DNA of 55,337 nucleotides, from NCBI RefSeq assembly GCF_003633895.1, contig NZ_RBID01000003.1:1-55337 (forward strand), in the 5' to 3' direction. Shown here one piece after another: positions 9,527-17,003 of this stretch (the first letter of the stretch is position 1; every line of letters begins with the position of its first letter). The notes beneath the pieces are model-generated. The model ran no database searches. It was not told the origin of the DNA and was given only the letters and a program-made list of their open reading frames with translations. Both the position numbers and the translations under genes were made by a program. This DNA is from Vogesella indigofera (lineage in GTDB: Bacteria > Pseudomonadota > Gammaproteobacteria > Burkholderiales > Chromobacteriaceae).

Positions 9527-10840
9527 TCAGCCCTGCTTGGCCAGTGCCGGTTGCAGCTCGACGTCACGGCCCTGCGGCTCGATGTCATCATCGTCATCCA
9601 GTTGCGGCAGCGCGGCAGTCAGTTCCTTCTCGGTCTTGGCTACCACGCTGGCGGCGATGGCGTTACCCAGCACGTTGGTGGCGGAGCGGCCCATGTCCAG
9701 GAAGTGGTCGACGCCCAGCAGCAGCAGCAGGCCGGCTTCCGGAATGTTGAACTGTGCCAGGGTGGCGGCGATCACCACCAGCGACGCGCGCGGCACGCCG
9801 GCCATGCCCTTGGACGTCACCATCAGGATCAGCAGCATGGTGATTTCCTGCGACAGCGTCAGGTCGATACCGTAGGCCTGGGCGATGAAGATGGTCGCAA
9901 AGGTGCAGTACATCATCGAGCCGTCGAGGTTGAACGAGTAACCCATCGGCAGCACGAAGCTGGCGATGCGGTCGGAGCAGCCGAAGCGCTTCAGGCGATC
10001 CAGGGTCTTCGGATAAGCAGCCTCGGAGCTGGCGGTGGAGAAGGCCAGCAGTGCCGGCTCGCGCACCGCGCGCAGCAGCTCGATGACGCGGCCCTTCAGG
10101 AAGATCGCCCCCATGGCCAGCAGCGCCAGCCACAACAGGCTCAGCGACATGTAGAACTGGGCCATGAAACTGCCGTAGGTGGACAGGATGCCCAGGCCCT
10201 CTTTCGCCACCATGCCGGCGATTGCGGCAAACACCGCGAACGGCGCGAAGTTCATCACGTAGCCGGTGACCTTCAGCATGATGTGGGCCACCGCGTCGAT
10301 GGCGTCGATCAGGCCCTTGGCCTTGTCGCCGATGGCGGCGGCACCGGTACCGAAGAACAGCGAGAACACCACGATGGCGAGGATCTCGTTCTTGGCCAGC
10401 GCGTCGAACACGCTCTTCGGAATCAGGTGGCCGATGAAGTCCTTCAGTGTCAGCGCGCCCTTCTCGATGCCGGAGCTGGCGGTAATGTCCGGCAGCGGCA
10501 GGCTGAGGCCGACACCCGGCTTCAGCAGGTTGACCATCACCAGGCCCAGCATCAGGGATACCAGCGAGGCGGTCACGAACCAGCCCATCGCCTTGGCGCC
10601 GATGCGGCCAACGGTAGCGGAGTCGCCCATGCGTGCAATGCCGACCACCAGGGTGGAGAACACCAGCGGCGCGATGATCATCTTGATCAGACGCAGGAAG
10701 ACGTCGGTCAGGATGGACAGATTGTCGGCAAAGGATTTGATGGCTTCCGGGCTGCCGGCCATCTCGCGCCAGGCATAACCGGTGATGATGCCCAGAACCA
10801 TTGCGGCCAGGATCATCGTTGTCAGTCGATTCAGTTTCAC
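9527..10840 (-). CDS. dctA: Dicarboxylate/amino acid:cation symporter (DctA type)
   Basis: 437 residues of the DAACS (glutamate/dicarboxylate:Na+ or H+ symporter) family. It has eight or so hydrophobic segments and the family hallmarks: a serine-rich re-entrant loop FSTASSEAAYP, NLDGSMMYCTFATIFIAQA, and GVPRASLVV followed by DHFLDMGRSATNVLGNAIA. Members import succinate, fumarate, malate, aspartate or glutamate across the inner membrane; proximity to aspA favours C4-dicarboxylates or aspartate. I chose GTG at 10840, which has GGAG 5 nt upstream; an ATG five codons earlier is the alternative. A candidate sigma-54 promoter lies upstream. The tail is acidic (DDDDD). Confidence 0.85.
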   Translation of the reverse strand: MKLNRLTTMILAAMVLGIITGYAWREMAGSPEAIKSFADNLSILTDVFLRLIKMIIAPLVFSTLVVGIARMGDSATVGRIGAKAMGWFVTASLVSLMLGLVMVNLLKPGVGLSLPLPDITASSGIEKGALTLKDFIGHLIPKSVFDALAKNEILAIVVFSLFFGTGAAAIGDKAKGLIDAIDAVAHIMLKVTGYVMNFAPFAVFAAIAGMVAKEGLGILSTYGSFMAQFYMSLSLLWLALLAMGAIFLKGRVIELLRAVREPALLAFSTASSEAAYPKTLDRLKRFGCSDRIASFVLPMGYSFNLDGSMMYCTFATIFIAQAYGIDLTLSQEITMLLILMVTSKGMAGVPRASLVVIAATLAQFNIPEAGLLLLLGVDHFLDMGRSATNVLGNAIAASVVAKTEKELTAALPQLDDDDDIEPQGRDVELQPALAKQG

Positions 10841-10937
10841 GGGGACTCCATGCATATGAGGGTCAATAACACTTTCGTGGTTCCGGCCAGGCCGGCGTAC
10901 GGCATCTGGCGTGCCGTTTTCTATTGGCAGCCCCTAC

Positions 10938-10953
10938 AGCACAGACCGTGCCA
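10938..10953 (-). promoter_or_regulatory. Candidate sigma-54 promoter for the DctA-type gene
   Basis: The minus strand reads TGGCACGGTCTGTGCT, against the sigma-54 consensus TGGCACG-N4-TTGCW: one mismatch, with the -24 GG and -12 GC elements correctly spaced. It lies about 100 bp upstream of the start codon. dctA genes of rhizobia and pseudomonads are RpoN-dependent. No activator is seen nearby. Confidence 0.5.
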
Positions 10954-11084
10954 GCCTTCACCACGATCAAACCATTGATTTACAAGGAATACTCTCGTCA
11001 TGAGCGGCCATCAAAACGGCAGACCGAATACCCACCCGATCTGCATCCGGATTTCCGAACGCCCTGCCCCCGCCGCACGGCCAT

Positions 11085-11121
11085 AAAAAAACCGCCCGTC
11101 ATGGCTGGCATGACGGGCGGT
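11085..11121 (-). terminator. Terminator at the end of the glycan locus
   Basis: ACCGCCCGTCAT and ATGACGGGCGGT form a 12-bp stem with a 7-nt loop. Read leftward it is followed by a run of seven T, 17 nt after the dehydratase stop codon. Confidence 0.9.
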
Positions 11122-11137
11122 GTGGGACGTGGCGGCT

Positions 11138-13030
11138 TCAGTCGCCGCTGCTGCTGGCCTGTGCCACCCAGTCGGCGGTGTGCGCCGCCGCCTTGAATTC
11201 GTGCACCACCTGTTGCAGCTCGCTAAAGGCGCGCGGCGCGTCCAGCGCGGCGCAGGCCTCGCGCAAGGCCGCCAGATGGCCGGCAAGCTGCGCCGGCGGC
11301 AGGTGGTACTCCTGCGCGCGCATGATGCGCGGATGGTCGGTGGCCAGCACGCCGTCGCCGATCAGCAGCTCCTCGTACAGCTTCTCGCCCGGACGCAGCC
11401 CGGTGCAGCGGATCTCGATGTCACCGTGCGGATGGTAGTCGTCGCGCACCTCCAGCCCGGAGAGGTGGATCATGCGCCGCGCGAGGTCAATGATCTTCAC
11501 CGGCTCGCCCATGTCCAGCACGAACACGTCGCCACCCTCGCCCATCGCGCCAGCCTGGATCACCAGCTGCGCCGCCTCGGGGATGGTCATGAAGTAGCGG
11601 GTGATGTCCGGATGCGTCAGCGTCACCGGCCCGCCTGCCGCGATCTGCTGCTTGAACAGCGGCACCACCGAGCCGGAGCTGCCCAGCACGTTGCCGAAGC
11701 GCACCATCACGAAACGGGTGCGGCTGCCGGCGGCGTGGCGCGCCTGCAAGGTCAGCTCCGCCAGGCGCTTGCTGGCGCCCATCACGTTGGTTGGCCGCAC
11801 GGCTTTATCGGTGGAAATCAGCACGAAGGTGGCGACACCGGCATCCTGTGCCGCCTGCGCGCAGCTGTCGGTACCAAAGGCGTTGTTGACGATGCCGGCC
11901 ACCGGATTGTGTTCCACCATCGGCACGTGTTTATAAGCCGCCGCGTGGTACACCGTCTCCACCGCGAACGCCTGCAGCACCGAACTCAGCCGTGCCGTAT
12001 CGGTGACGCTGCCCAGCACCGGCGTGCGCGCCACCGCCGGCGCCAGCCGCGCCAGCTCCTGGTCGATCGCGTACAGCGCGTATTCACTCAGCTCGAACAG
12101 CACGATGCGCGCCGGCCGGTTTTTCACGATCTGGCGGCACAGCTCGGCGCCGATGGAGCCGCCGGCGCCGGTGACCATCACCACCTTGCCGCGGATATTG
12201 GCGGCCAACAGTTCCGGCTGCGGCGGCACCTGGTCGCGGCCGAGCACGTCGTCGATCTCCACCTCGCGCAGCTCTTCCACCCGCACCTCGCCGGACACCA
12301 GATCGGCCATCCCCGGCAGGCGCTTGATCGGCACGTGCAGCGTTTCCAGCTGCTCCAGGATCTGGCGGTGGCGGCCGCGGCTGGCCGACGGCATCGCCAG
12401 CAGGATCGCCTCCGCGCCGCTGTCCTGCAGCAGCTGCGGCAGGGTCAGCGGATCGTGCACCGTCAGGCCGCGGAAGGTGCGGCGCCACAGCTGCGGGTTG
12501 TCATCGACAAAGGCCAGCGGCCGGTATTCGCGGCCCTCCTGTAGCGCCGCCATCAGCTGCAGGCCGGCACGGCCGGCGCCGTAGATGATCACCGGCCGCC
12601 GCGGCGCGTCCAGCGCGTCGATGCGACGCACGATGCCGCGCAGGAAAAAGCGGCTGCCGCCGATATAGGCCATCGCGAATACCCAGAAGATCACGATCGC
12701 GGTGCGCGGGAACGGCGCGATGCCAGCCATCAGGATCACCGCCATCAGCAGCAGCACCGACAGCGACACGCCGACGAACACGGTGTACACGATGCGGTCA
12801 TCCAGAAACTTCAGCACCGCGCGGTACAGGCCCAGCTTGATGAAGATGGGCAGCACCCACAGCGGCGGCACCGCGAAGATCCACAGGTACGGGTCCAGCT
12901 TCGGGTCCCAGTTGCCGCCCAGGCGCAGCAGCACCGCGCTCCACAGCGCCAGCGGCAGCAGCAGCGCATCCAGCAGCATCAACAGCGCCATCTTGTGGTG
13001 GCGCGAGAAGGACAGCAGTTTTTCCAGCAT
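11138..13030 (-). CDS. UDP-sugar 4,6-dehydratase, PglF/WbpM/CapD type
   Basis: 630 residues. Four N-terminal membrane segments (about 1-140) precede a first Rossmann region (VIIYGAGRAG) and a second, catalytic SDR domain with TGAGGSIGAEL near residue 290 and STDKAVRPTNVMGASKR near 405-422. The methionine in place of the SDR tyrosine is characteristic of the WbpM/PglF/FlaA1 group. Such enzymes convert UDP-GlcNAc to UDP-4-keto-6-deoxy-GlcNAc, the first step to bacillosamine-type or FucNAc-type sugars. It is the last gene of the glycan array, 37 nt after the phosphoglycosyl transferase, with a motif copy in that gap and a strong terminator behind it. Confidence 0.9.
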   Translation of the reverse strand: MLEKLLSFSRHHKMALLMLLDALLLPLALWSAVLLRLGGNWDPKLDPYLWIFAVPPLWVLPIFIKLGLYRAVLKFLDDRIVYTVFVGVSLSVLLLMAVILMAGIAPFPRTAIVIFWVFAMAYIGGSRFFLRGIVRRIDALDAPRRPVIIYGAGRAGLQLMAALQEGREYRPLAFVDDNPQLWRRTFRGLTVHDPLTLPQLLQDSGAEAILLAMPSASRGRHRQILEQLETLHVPIKRLPGMADLVSGEVRVEELREVEIDDVLGRDQVPPQPELLAANIRGKVVMVTGAGGSIGAELCRQIVKNRPARIVLFELSEYALYAIDQELARLAPAVARTPVLGSVTDTARLSSVLQAFAVETVYHAAAYKHVPMVEHNPVAGIVNNAFGTDSCAQAAQDAGVATFVLISTDKAVRPTNVMGASKRLAELTLQARHAAGSRTRFVMVRFGNVLGSSGSVVPLFKQQIAAGGPVTLTHPDITRYFMTIPEAAQLVIQAGAMGEGGDVFVLDMGEPVKIIDLARRMIHLSGLEVRDDYHPHGDIEIRCTGLRPGEKLYEELLIGDGVLATDHPRIMRAQEYHLPPAQLAGHLAALREACAALDAPRAFSELQQVVHEFKAAAHTADWVAQASSSGD

Positions 13031-13039
13031 GTTGTTCCC

Positions 13040-13052
13040 AAGGTTGGCCGCA
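13040..13052 (+). repeat. 13-mer repeat copy (exact)
   Basis: AAGGTTGGCCGCA in the 37-bp gap between the sugar transferase and dehydratase genes. Confidence 0.8.
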
Positions 13053-13067
13053 GACAGGGCCGCAAGC

Positions 13068-13850
13068 CTAGCGCGACACGATCTTCAGCAAGGTGGCCAG
13101 GATGATCTGCACATCGCCCCACAGCGTGTAGCTGCGCGCGTATTGCAGGTAGTAATCCAGCTTCTGCGGCAGGATCGATTCGATATACATCTTTTCCGCA
13201 TCCGCCGCTTTGCCGAGCAGCTCGTTCTCGTCGATCATGCGGATCGACGCCCAGTCGGTAATGCCGGGGCGCACCGACAGCACGACCTCCTTCACCCGCG
13301 CCGGATAAAGCGCCACGTACTTCGGCACCTCCGGGCGTGGCCCGACCAGGCTCATGTCGCCGAACAGCACGTCCAAGAGCTGCGGCAGCTCGTCCAGCTT
13401 GGTCTTGCGCAGCAGGCGCCCGGCGCGGGTGACGCGGGCGTCGGCGCCCACCGTCAGCTGGCCGGCGGCTTCGGCATTGATCTGCATGGTGCGGAACTTG
13501 TGGATGCGGAACAGCTGGCCGCCGCGGCCTACCCGCACCTGGCGGAAGAACACCGGGCCCGGCGAATCCAGCTTCACCCACAACGCGATGGCCAGCAGCA
13601 GCGGCCAGATCAGCCACAGCCCGGCCAGCACCGCCGTCAGGTCGAACAGCCGCTTGACGATCGGCGAGCCGTGGGTAGCGGCCAAGGTTGGCCGCAGATT
13701 ATCCGGTAGCCCAAAGCTGCTGCGCGACTCGTCTGCGGCGTTGGCCGATGCTCGCGCGGTACCGTCCGTACTCTCTCGGTCGCTGCGCGCCGCCCGCCCT
13801 GCCTCCGCGCCGCTCGCGACGCCTTGCTTGTTTTCTGGCTTGTCGCTCAT
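13068..13850 (-). CDS. Phosphoglycosyl transferase (sugar transferase, PglC/WcaJ family)
   Basis: 260 residues. The core (about 75-260) is a monotopic phosphoglycosyl transferase: one N-terminal hydrophobic segment, then PGPVFFRQVRVGRGGQLFRIHKFRTM, KLDELPQLLDVLFGDMSLVGPRPEVP. It transfers a phospho-sugar from UDP-sugar to undecaprenyl phosphate at the inner membrane, starting a glycan. The first ~70 residues are an unusual Ala/Arg/Ser-rich, probably disordered extension; a 13-mer copy there encodes LRPTLAA. The ATG at 13850 overlaps the stop of the upstream aminotransferase by one base (TGATG). The order aminotransferase, transferase, dehydratase recalls Neisseria pgl loci. Confidence 0.9.
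   Translation of the reverse strand: MSDKPENKQGVASGAEAGRAARSDRESTDGTARASANAADESRSSFGLPDNLRPTLAATHGSPIVKRLFDLTAVLAGLWLIWPLLLAIALWVKLDSPGPVFFRQVRVGRGGQLFRIHKFRTMQINAEAAGQLTVGADARVTRAGRLLRKTKLDELPQLLDVLFGDMSLVGPRPEVPKYVALYPARVKEVVLSVRPGITDWASIRMIDENELLGKAADAEKMYIESILPQKLDYYLQYARSYTLWGDVQIILATLLKIVSR
13684..13696 (+). repeat. 13-mer repeat copy (exact, in the 18-bp near-palindrome)
   Basis: AAGGTTGGCCGCA within GCGGCCAAGGTTGGCCGC, inside the low-complexity N-terminal extension of the phosphoglycosyl transferase. Confidence 0.8.
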
Positions 13851-15013
13851 CACTTGCCCAGCACTTCGCGCACCGCGGCGATCACGCGGCGCTGGTCGTC
13901 GTCCGTCATGCGCGTGTACAGCGGCAGCGTCACCTCGGCCTCGAACGCCGCGTCGGCCACCGGGAAGTCCTCGCGCTTCAGGCCGTAACCATCGCGCCAC
14001 ACCGGCTGGCGATGCAGCGGGATGAAGTGTACCGAGCAGCCGATGCCCAGCTCCGCCATGCGCACGATGAAGTCGTCGCGGCTGATGCCGGCTTCCGGCT
14101 TCAGGCGTACCGGGTACAAATGCCAGGCGTGGTTGCTACCGGCGTCCACCGGACGCACCGGCAGGATCAGCGGCAGGTCGGCCAGCGCCTCATCGTAGCG
14201 TGCGGCCAAGGTTTCGCGTTTGGCCAGGAAGGCGTTGATCTTCTTCAGCTGGTGGATGCCCATCGCCGCGGCGGTGTCCGGCATGTTGTACTTGTAGCCG
14301 GGCGCGACCACCTCGTAATACCAGGCCGGCGTCTTGGAAGTGTAGCGGTCGAAGGCGTCGCGACTGATGCCGTGCAGGCGCATCACCTTGCAGCGCGCGA
14401 TGATGTCCTTGTTCTTGGACACCACCATGCCGCCCTCGCCGGTGGTCATGGTCTTGTTGGCGTAGAAGCTGAACACGGTGACATCGGAATCCAGCGTGCC
14501 GATCAGCTTGCCCTTGTAGTACGTCGGCATCGCGTGGGCGGCGTCCTCGACGATCTTCAGCTTGTGCTCGCGGGCAATGGCGATGATGGCGTCCATGTCG
14601 CAGGCGAGACCAGCGAAATGCACCGGCATGATCGCCTTGGTCTTCGGCGTGATCGCGGCGCGGATCGCCTCCGGACGGATGTTGAAGGTCGCCGCATCGA
14701 CATCGACACACACCGGATGCGCGCCGAGATAGCGCACCACCTCGGCGGTGGCGGTAAAGGTGTAGCTGGGCACGATCACCTCGTCGCCCGGGCCGATACC
14801 GACCGCCTCCAGCGCCAGATGCAGGCCGGCGGTGGCGGAGTTGACGGCAATCGCTTCCACGCCGTCACCGATAAACGCCGCAAAATCGGCCTCGAACTGC
14901 TTGGTCTTGGGGCCGGTGGTCACCCAGCCGGAACGCAGCGCATCGACCACTTCGTTGATTTCGTCTTCGCCGATGTCGGGCAGGGCGAAGGGGAGGAATT
15001 TTTGTTCAGTCAT
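13850..15013 (-). CDS. DegT/DnrJ/EryC1 family sugar aminotransferase (C4-amination inferred)
   Basis: 387 residues, full length for the family. K in [17 protein letters not shown] is the PLP lysine; [14 protein letters not shown] and [12 protein letters not shown] are cofactor and substrate segments. DegT enzymes aminate keto-sugar nucleotides. Next to a PglF/WbpM-type dehydratase, amination at C4 of UDP-4-keto-6-deoxy-GlcNAc is likely, giving a bacillosamine precursor or a related 4-amino sugar. The start ATG overlaps the upstream AT-rich gene (ATGA), and the end overlaps the transferase gene, indicating translational coupling on both sides. Confidence 0.85.
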   Translation of the reverse strand: MTEQKFLPFALPDIGEDEINEVVDALRSGWVTTGPKTKQFEADFAAFIGDGVEAIAVNSATAGLHLALEAVGIGPGDEVIVPSYTFTATAEVVRYLGAHPVCVDVDAATFNIRPEAIRAAITPKTKAIMPVHFAGLACDMDAIIAIAREHKLKIVEDAAHAMPTYYKGKLIGTLDSDVTVFSFYANKTMTTGEGGMVVSKNKDIIARCKVMRLHGISRDAFDRYTSKTPAWYYEVVAPGYKYNMPDTAAAMGIHQLKKINAFLAKRETLAARYDEALADLPLILPVRPVDAGSNHAWHLYPVRLKPEAGISRDDFIVRMAELGIGCSVHFIPLHRQPVWRDGYGLKREDFPVADAAFEAEVTLPLYTRMTDDDQRRVIAAVREVLGK

Positions 15014-15627
15014 TTTCTCAATTCTTTCAATGCTCTATTTATTTCTTTCACACCATCACACAGAACAGAGCCAAGGTAATCCATATATTCGGAATTTACT
15101 TCCCTCGCCTCATCCGGACTTAATCCAAAAGATTTAGCACACCTACTATTAAATTCACATATCAAATTAACAGGATTGATAGATTTAAAATCATGTTTAT
15201 CAATTAATTCAAATCCATCAACCTGATTCCAACACCACGTGTAAGCATGTCTAGCCGCAATAAAGGCATCACGCTCATCCTCATAATCCAACGGTGTGTG
15301 ACGAATTAAATTCTTTTCAGAAAATTTTTTATCAACATAATTAAACCATGACATGCAAAATGCACGAAGTTCACCTCTAAGAGTAACTAGTGCTTCAACT
15401 TCCTCTGCATATTTTAATTGATCTTTCCACTGCCTTGCCACATACAGCCCAAGAAATAGCGTAAGAATTGCAGCGATAGCCGACACCAAACTTGCTGCGT
15501 CACCAATTTTCCCCATTGAGAACGGCAAGATAAATTCTCTGAATACTTGAAAAAACACCCCTAAAGAAAACCCACCAAGCAGGAGAATGGTATATAAAAT
15601 TATTTCTCTAATATTTTTCATGTGCAC
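15010..15627 (-). CDS. Hypothetical membrane protein, AT-rich gene
   Basis: 205 residues I do not recognise. Two N-terminal membrane helices (about 8-30 and 42-62) precede a cytoplasmic, mostly helical domain with [25 protein letters not shown] and several Trp/Cys residues. Base composition is strikingly AT-rich compared with every neighbour, which suggests recent transfer. Its stop codon nevertheless overlaps the next gene's start by ATGA. The start may be the ATG at 15627 or the one two codons on (15621); the ribosome binding site is weak. It stands where pgl-type loci usually carry an acetyltransferase, but has no left-handed helix repeats. Confidence 0.7.
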   Translation of the reverse strand: MHMKNIREIILYTILLLGGFSLGVFFQVFREFILPFSMGKIGDAASLVSAIAAILTLFLGLYVARQWKDQLKYAEEVEALVTLRGELRAFCMSWFNYVDKKFSEKNLIRHTPLDYEDERDAFIAARHAYTWCWNQVDGFELIDKHDFKSINPVNLICEFNSRCAKSFGLSPDEAREVNSEYMDYLGSVLCDGVKEINRALKELRK

Positions 15628-15670
15628 TCACTCTGTATTCTCTACACTTAGCACCAAAACTCCATCTCAC

Positions 15671-15703
15671 AGATTGGGTTGAGCCTGCGAAGCCCAACCT
15701 ACC
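15671..15703. repeat. Interspersed hairpin repeat
   Basis: AGATTGGGTTGAG-CCTGCGA-AGCCCAACCTACC can fold (TTGGG/CCCAA). It resembles the TAGGTTGGGCTTCGC-type intergenic repeats seen in many proteobacteria. It lies in a gene gap together with a 13-mer copy. Confidence 0.45.
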
Positions 15704-15707
15704 CCAC

Positions 15708-15720
15708 TGCGGCCAACCTT
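15708..15720 (-). repeat. 13-mer repeat copy (exact)
   Basis: TGCGGCCAACCTT in the gap between the acyltransferase stop and the AT-rich gene. Confidence 0.8.
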
Positions 15721-15775
15721 GCCGGGTTACGCTGCGCTAAGCCGATCTACCTCAAAACCTGAAACCTTGGCCGCG

Positions 15776-16816
15776 TCACTTCAATTTGTCCGCCAGCCGC
15801 TTGCCGATCTTCTGCGTCGGCAACTCGACAAGGCGGTTGATCGCCAGCGCCAGATACCAAGTCGCCGCCAGCGCCAGCAGCACCATCAGCCACCACGGGG
15901 TGCCGTATTGTGCCAGCGCGAACAGGATGGCGTAACCGGCTACCGAGTGGCACACGTACCAGGCGTAGCTGACACCCGCCACCCGCACCAGCAACGGCGC
16001 CGCCACCAGCCGTGGCCACAGCGCGCCGGCGACGAACAGCGCCACGCCGATGCCGTAGCTGGCGTACAGCTCGGCGCTGTGCCAGTTGGTCACCCACACG
16101 AACAGGCCCAGCATGGCGAGGAAGTGCAGCACGGTTTCCCATTTGCCGGCCTGCCCGGTCTGGTAGAAGTACAGCCAGCAGCCGGCAAACATCAGCGGAA
16201 AGTAGCAGACGATGGTCTGGAAAGGGTTGGGCGCGGCAAAGCGGCACAGCCAGCCGATCAGCGGCAATAGCAGCCAGATCGCCCACTTGATGCGCCGCCC
16301 GGTCAGCGCGAACGCCGCGCTGAGCATGGCGTAGAACCACAGCTCCACCTTCAGCGTCCACATCACCGGGTCGATGTTGCGACCGCCCAGCCAGTCCTGG
16401 AATGCGATGCTGGCGTGGCCCAGCACATCGGCGCGGGTCACGTCGAACTCGCCGCCGGGTAGCCAGGACGCCAGCCACAGCGCGGCAACGCTCAGCGCCA
16501 GCCCGGCCCAATAGGTGGGGTAGATGCGGAACACGCGCGACACCGCGAAGCGCGCCGCGCCCATGCGGGTCAGCGACAGCGGGATCAGCAAGCCGGAGAT
16601 CAGCAGGAACAGCCCCACCCCCACCGCGCCGAGGTTGAACGGCAGCACGAAGGAAGCGCCGTGGTAGCCGTCCAGCGGCGGCAGGTGCATCACCTCGCCG
16701 ATGCGGTCGCGGCGTTGCCAGAAGATCTGCGTGTAGTGGAACAGCACCACGGCCAGCATGGCCAGCCCTCGCAGGCCGTCGGCAAAATCGAAGCGGATGT
16801 GTTGTTGCTGGCTCAT
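15776..16816 (-). CDS. Acyltransferase 3 (OafA/YrhL) family protein
   Basis: 346 residues with about ten membrane segments. The N-terminal FADGLRGLAMLAVVLFHYTQIFW is the hallmark of acyltransferase-3 proteins (R and H in the conserved early motif), and FRIYPTYWAGL and SYAWYVCHSVAGY also fit. These inner-membrane enzymes O-acylate glycans, often O-antigen or peptidoglycan. In this locus it probably decorates the oligosaccharide. It is flanked on both sides by repeat-containing gaps of about 150-190 bp, so it may have been acquired as a unit. Confidence 0.85.
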   Translation of the reverse strand: MSQQQHIRFDFADGLRGLAMLAVVLFHYTQIFWQRRDRIGEVMHLPPLDGYHGASFVLPFNLGAVGVGLFLLISGLLIPLSLTRMGAARFAVSRVFRIYPTYWAGLALSVAALWLASWLPGGEFDVTRADVLGHASIAFQDWLGGRNIDPVMWTLKVELWFYAMLSAAFALTGRRIKWAIWLLLPLIGWLCRFAAPNPFQTIVCYFPLMFAGCWLYFYQTGQAGKWETVLHFLAMLGLFVWVTNWHSAELYASYGIGVALFVAGALWPRLVAAPLLVRVAGVSYAWYVCHSVAGYAILFALAQYGTPWWLMVLLALAATWYLALAINRLVELPTQKIGKRLADKLK

Positions 16817-16833
16817 GCTGTGCTCATTGTCAA

Positions 16834-16846
16834 AAGGTTGGCCGCA
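16834..16846 (+). repeat. 13-mer repeat copy (exact)
   Basis: AAGGTTGGCCGCA just upstream of the acyltransferase start, in the 16817-17003 gap. Confidence 0.8.
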
Positions 16847-16866
16847 AGCCTTGCCGGTTTCGAATC

Positions 16867-16893
16867 CCCGGATGCGCCGGTGGCATATCCGGG
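16867..16893. repeat. REP-like hairpin, copy 1
   Basis: CCCGGAT and ATCCGGG arms within a segment starting CCCCGGATGCGC, similar to common REP-type intergenic repeats. A second copy lies 73 bp away. Confidence 0.5.
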
Positions 16894-16926
16894 CGACGGC
16901 ACTGGTTCATGCCTGTCCTGATGTGA

Positions 16927-16939
16927 TGCGGCCAACCTT
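16927..16939 (-). repeat. 13-mer repeat copy (exact, in the 18-bp near-palindrome)
   Basis: TGCGGCCAACCTT extended to GCGGCCAACCTTGGCCGC, between the two REP-like hairpins. Confidence 0.8.
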
Positions 16940-16965
16940 GGCCGCGACCTTAACGGGTGCATATC

Positions 16966-16990
16966 CCCGGATGCGCTGCGCTTTTCCGGG
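16966..16990. repeat. REP-like hairpin, copy 2
   Basis: CCCGGATGCGCTGCGC and TCCGGG form a hairpin sharing CCCCGGATGCGC with copy 1. It lies 14 bp after the glycosyltransferase stop (leftward) and might also act in 3'-end stabilisation. Confidence 0.5.
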
Positions 16991-17003
16991 CTACAGGCGG
17001 TTT

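Noticed and set aside
10924-11196. A 90-codon plus-strand ORF between the dctA-type gene and the glycan terminator
   Set aside because: It runs through the terminator hairpin, lacks a binding site and resembles no protein.
11786-11799. GTTGGTTGGCCGCA as another copy of the 13-mer
   Set aside because: Only 11 of 13 match, and it encodes the invariant VRPTN of the dehydratase, so codon constraint explains it.
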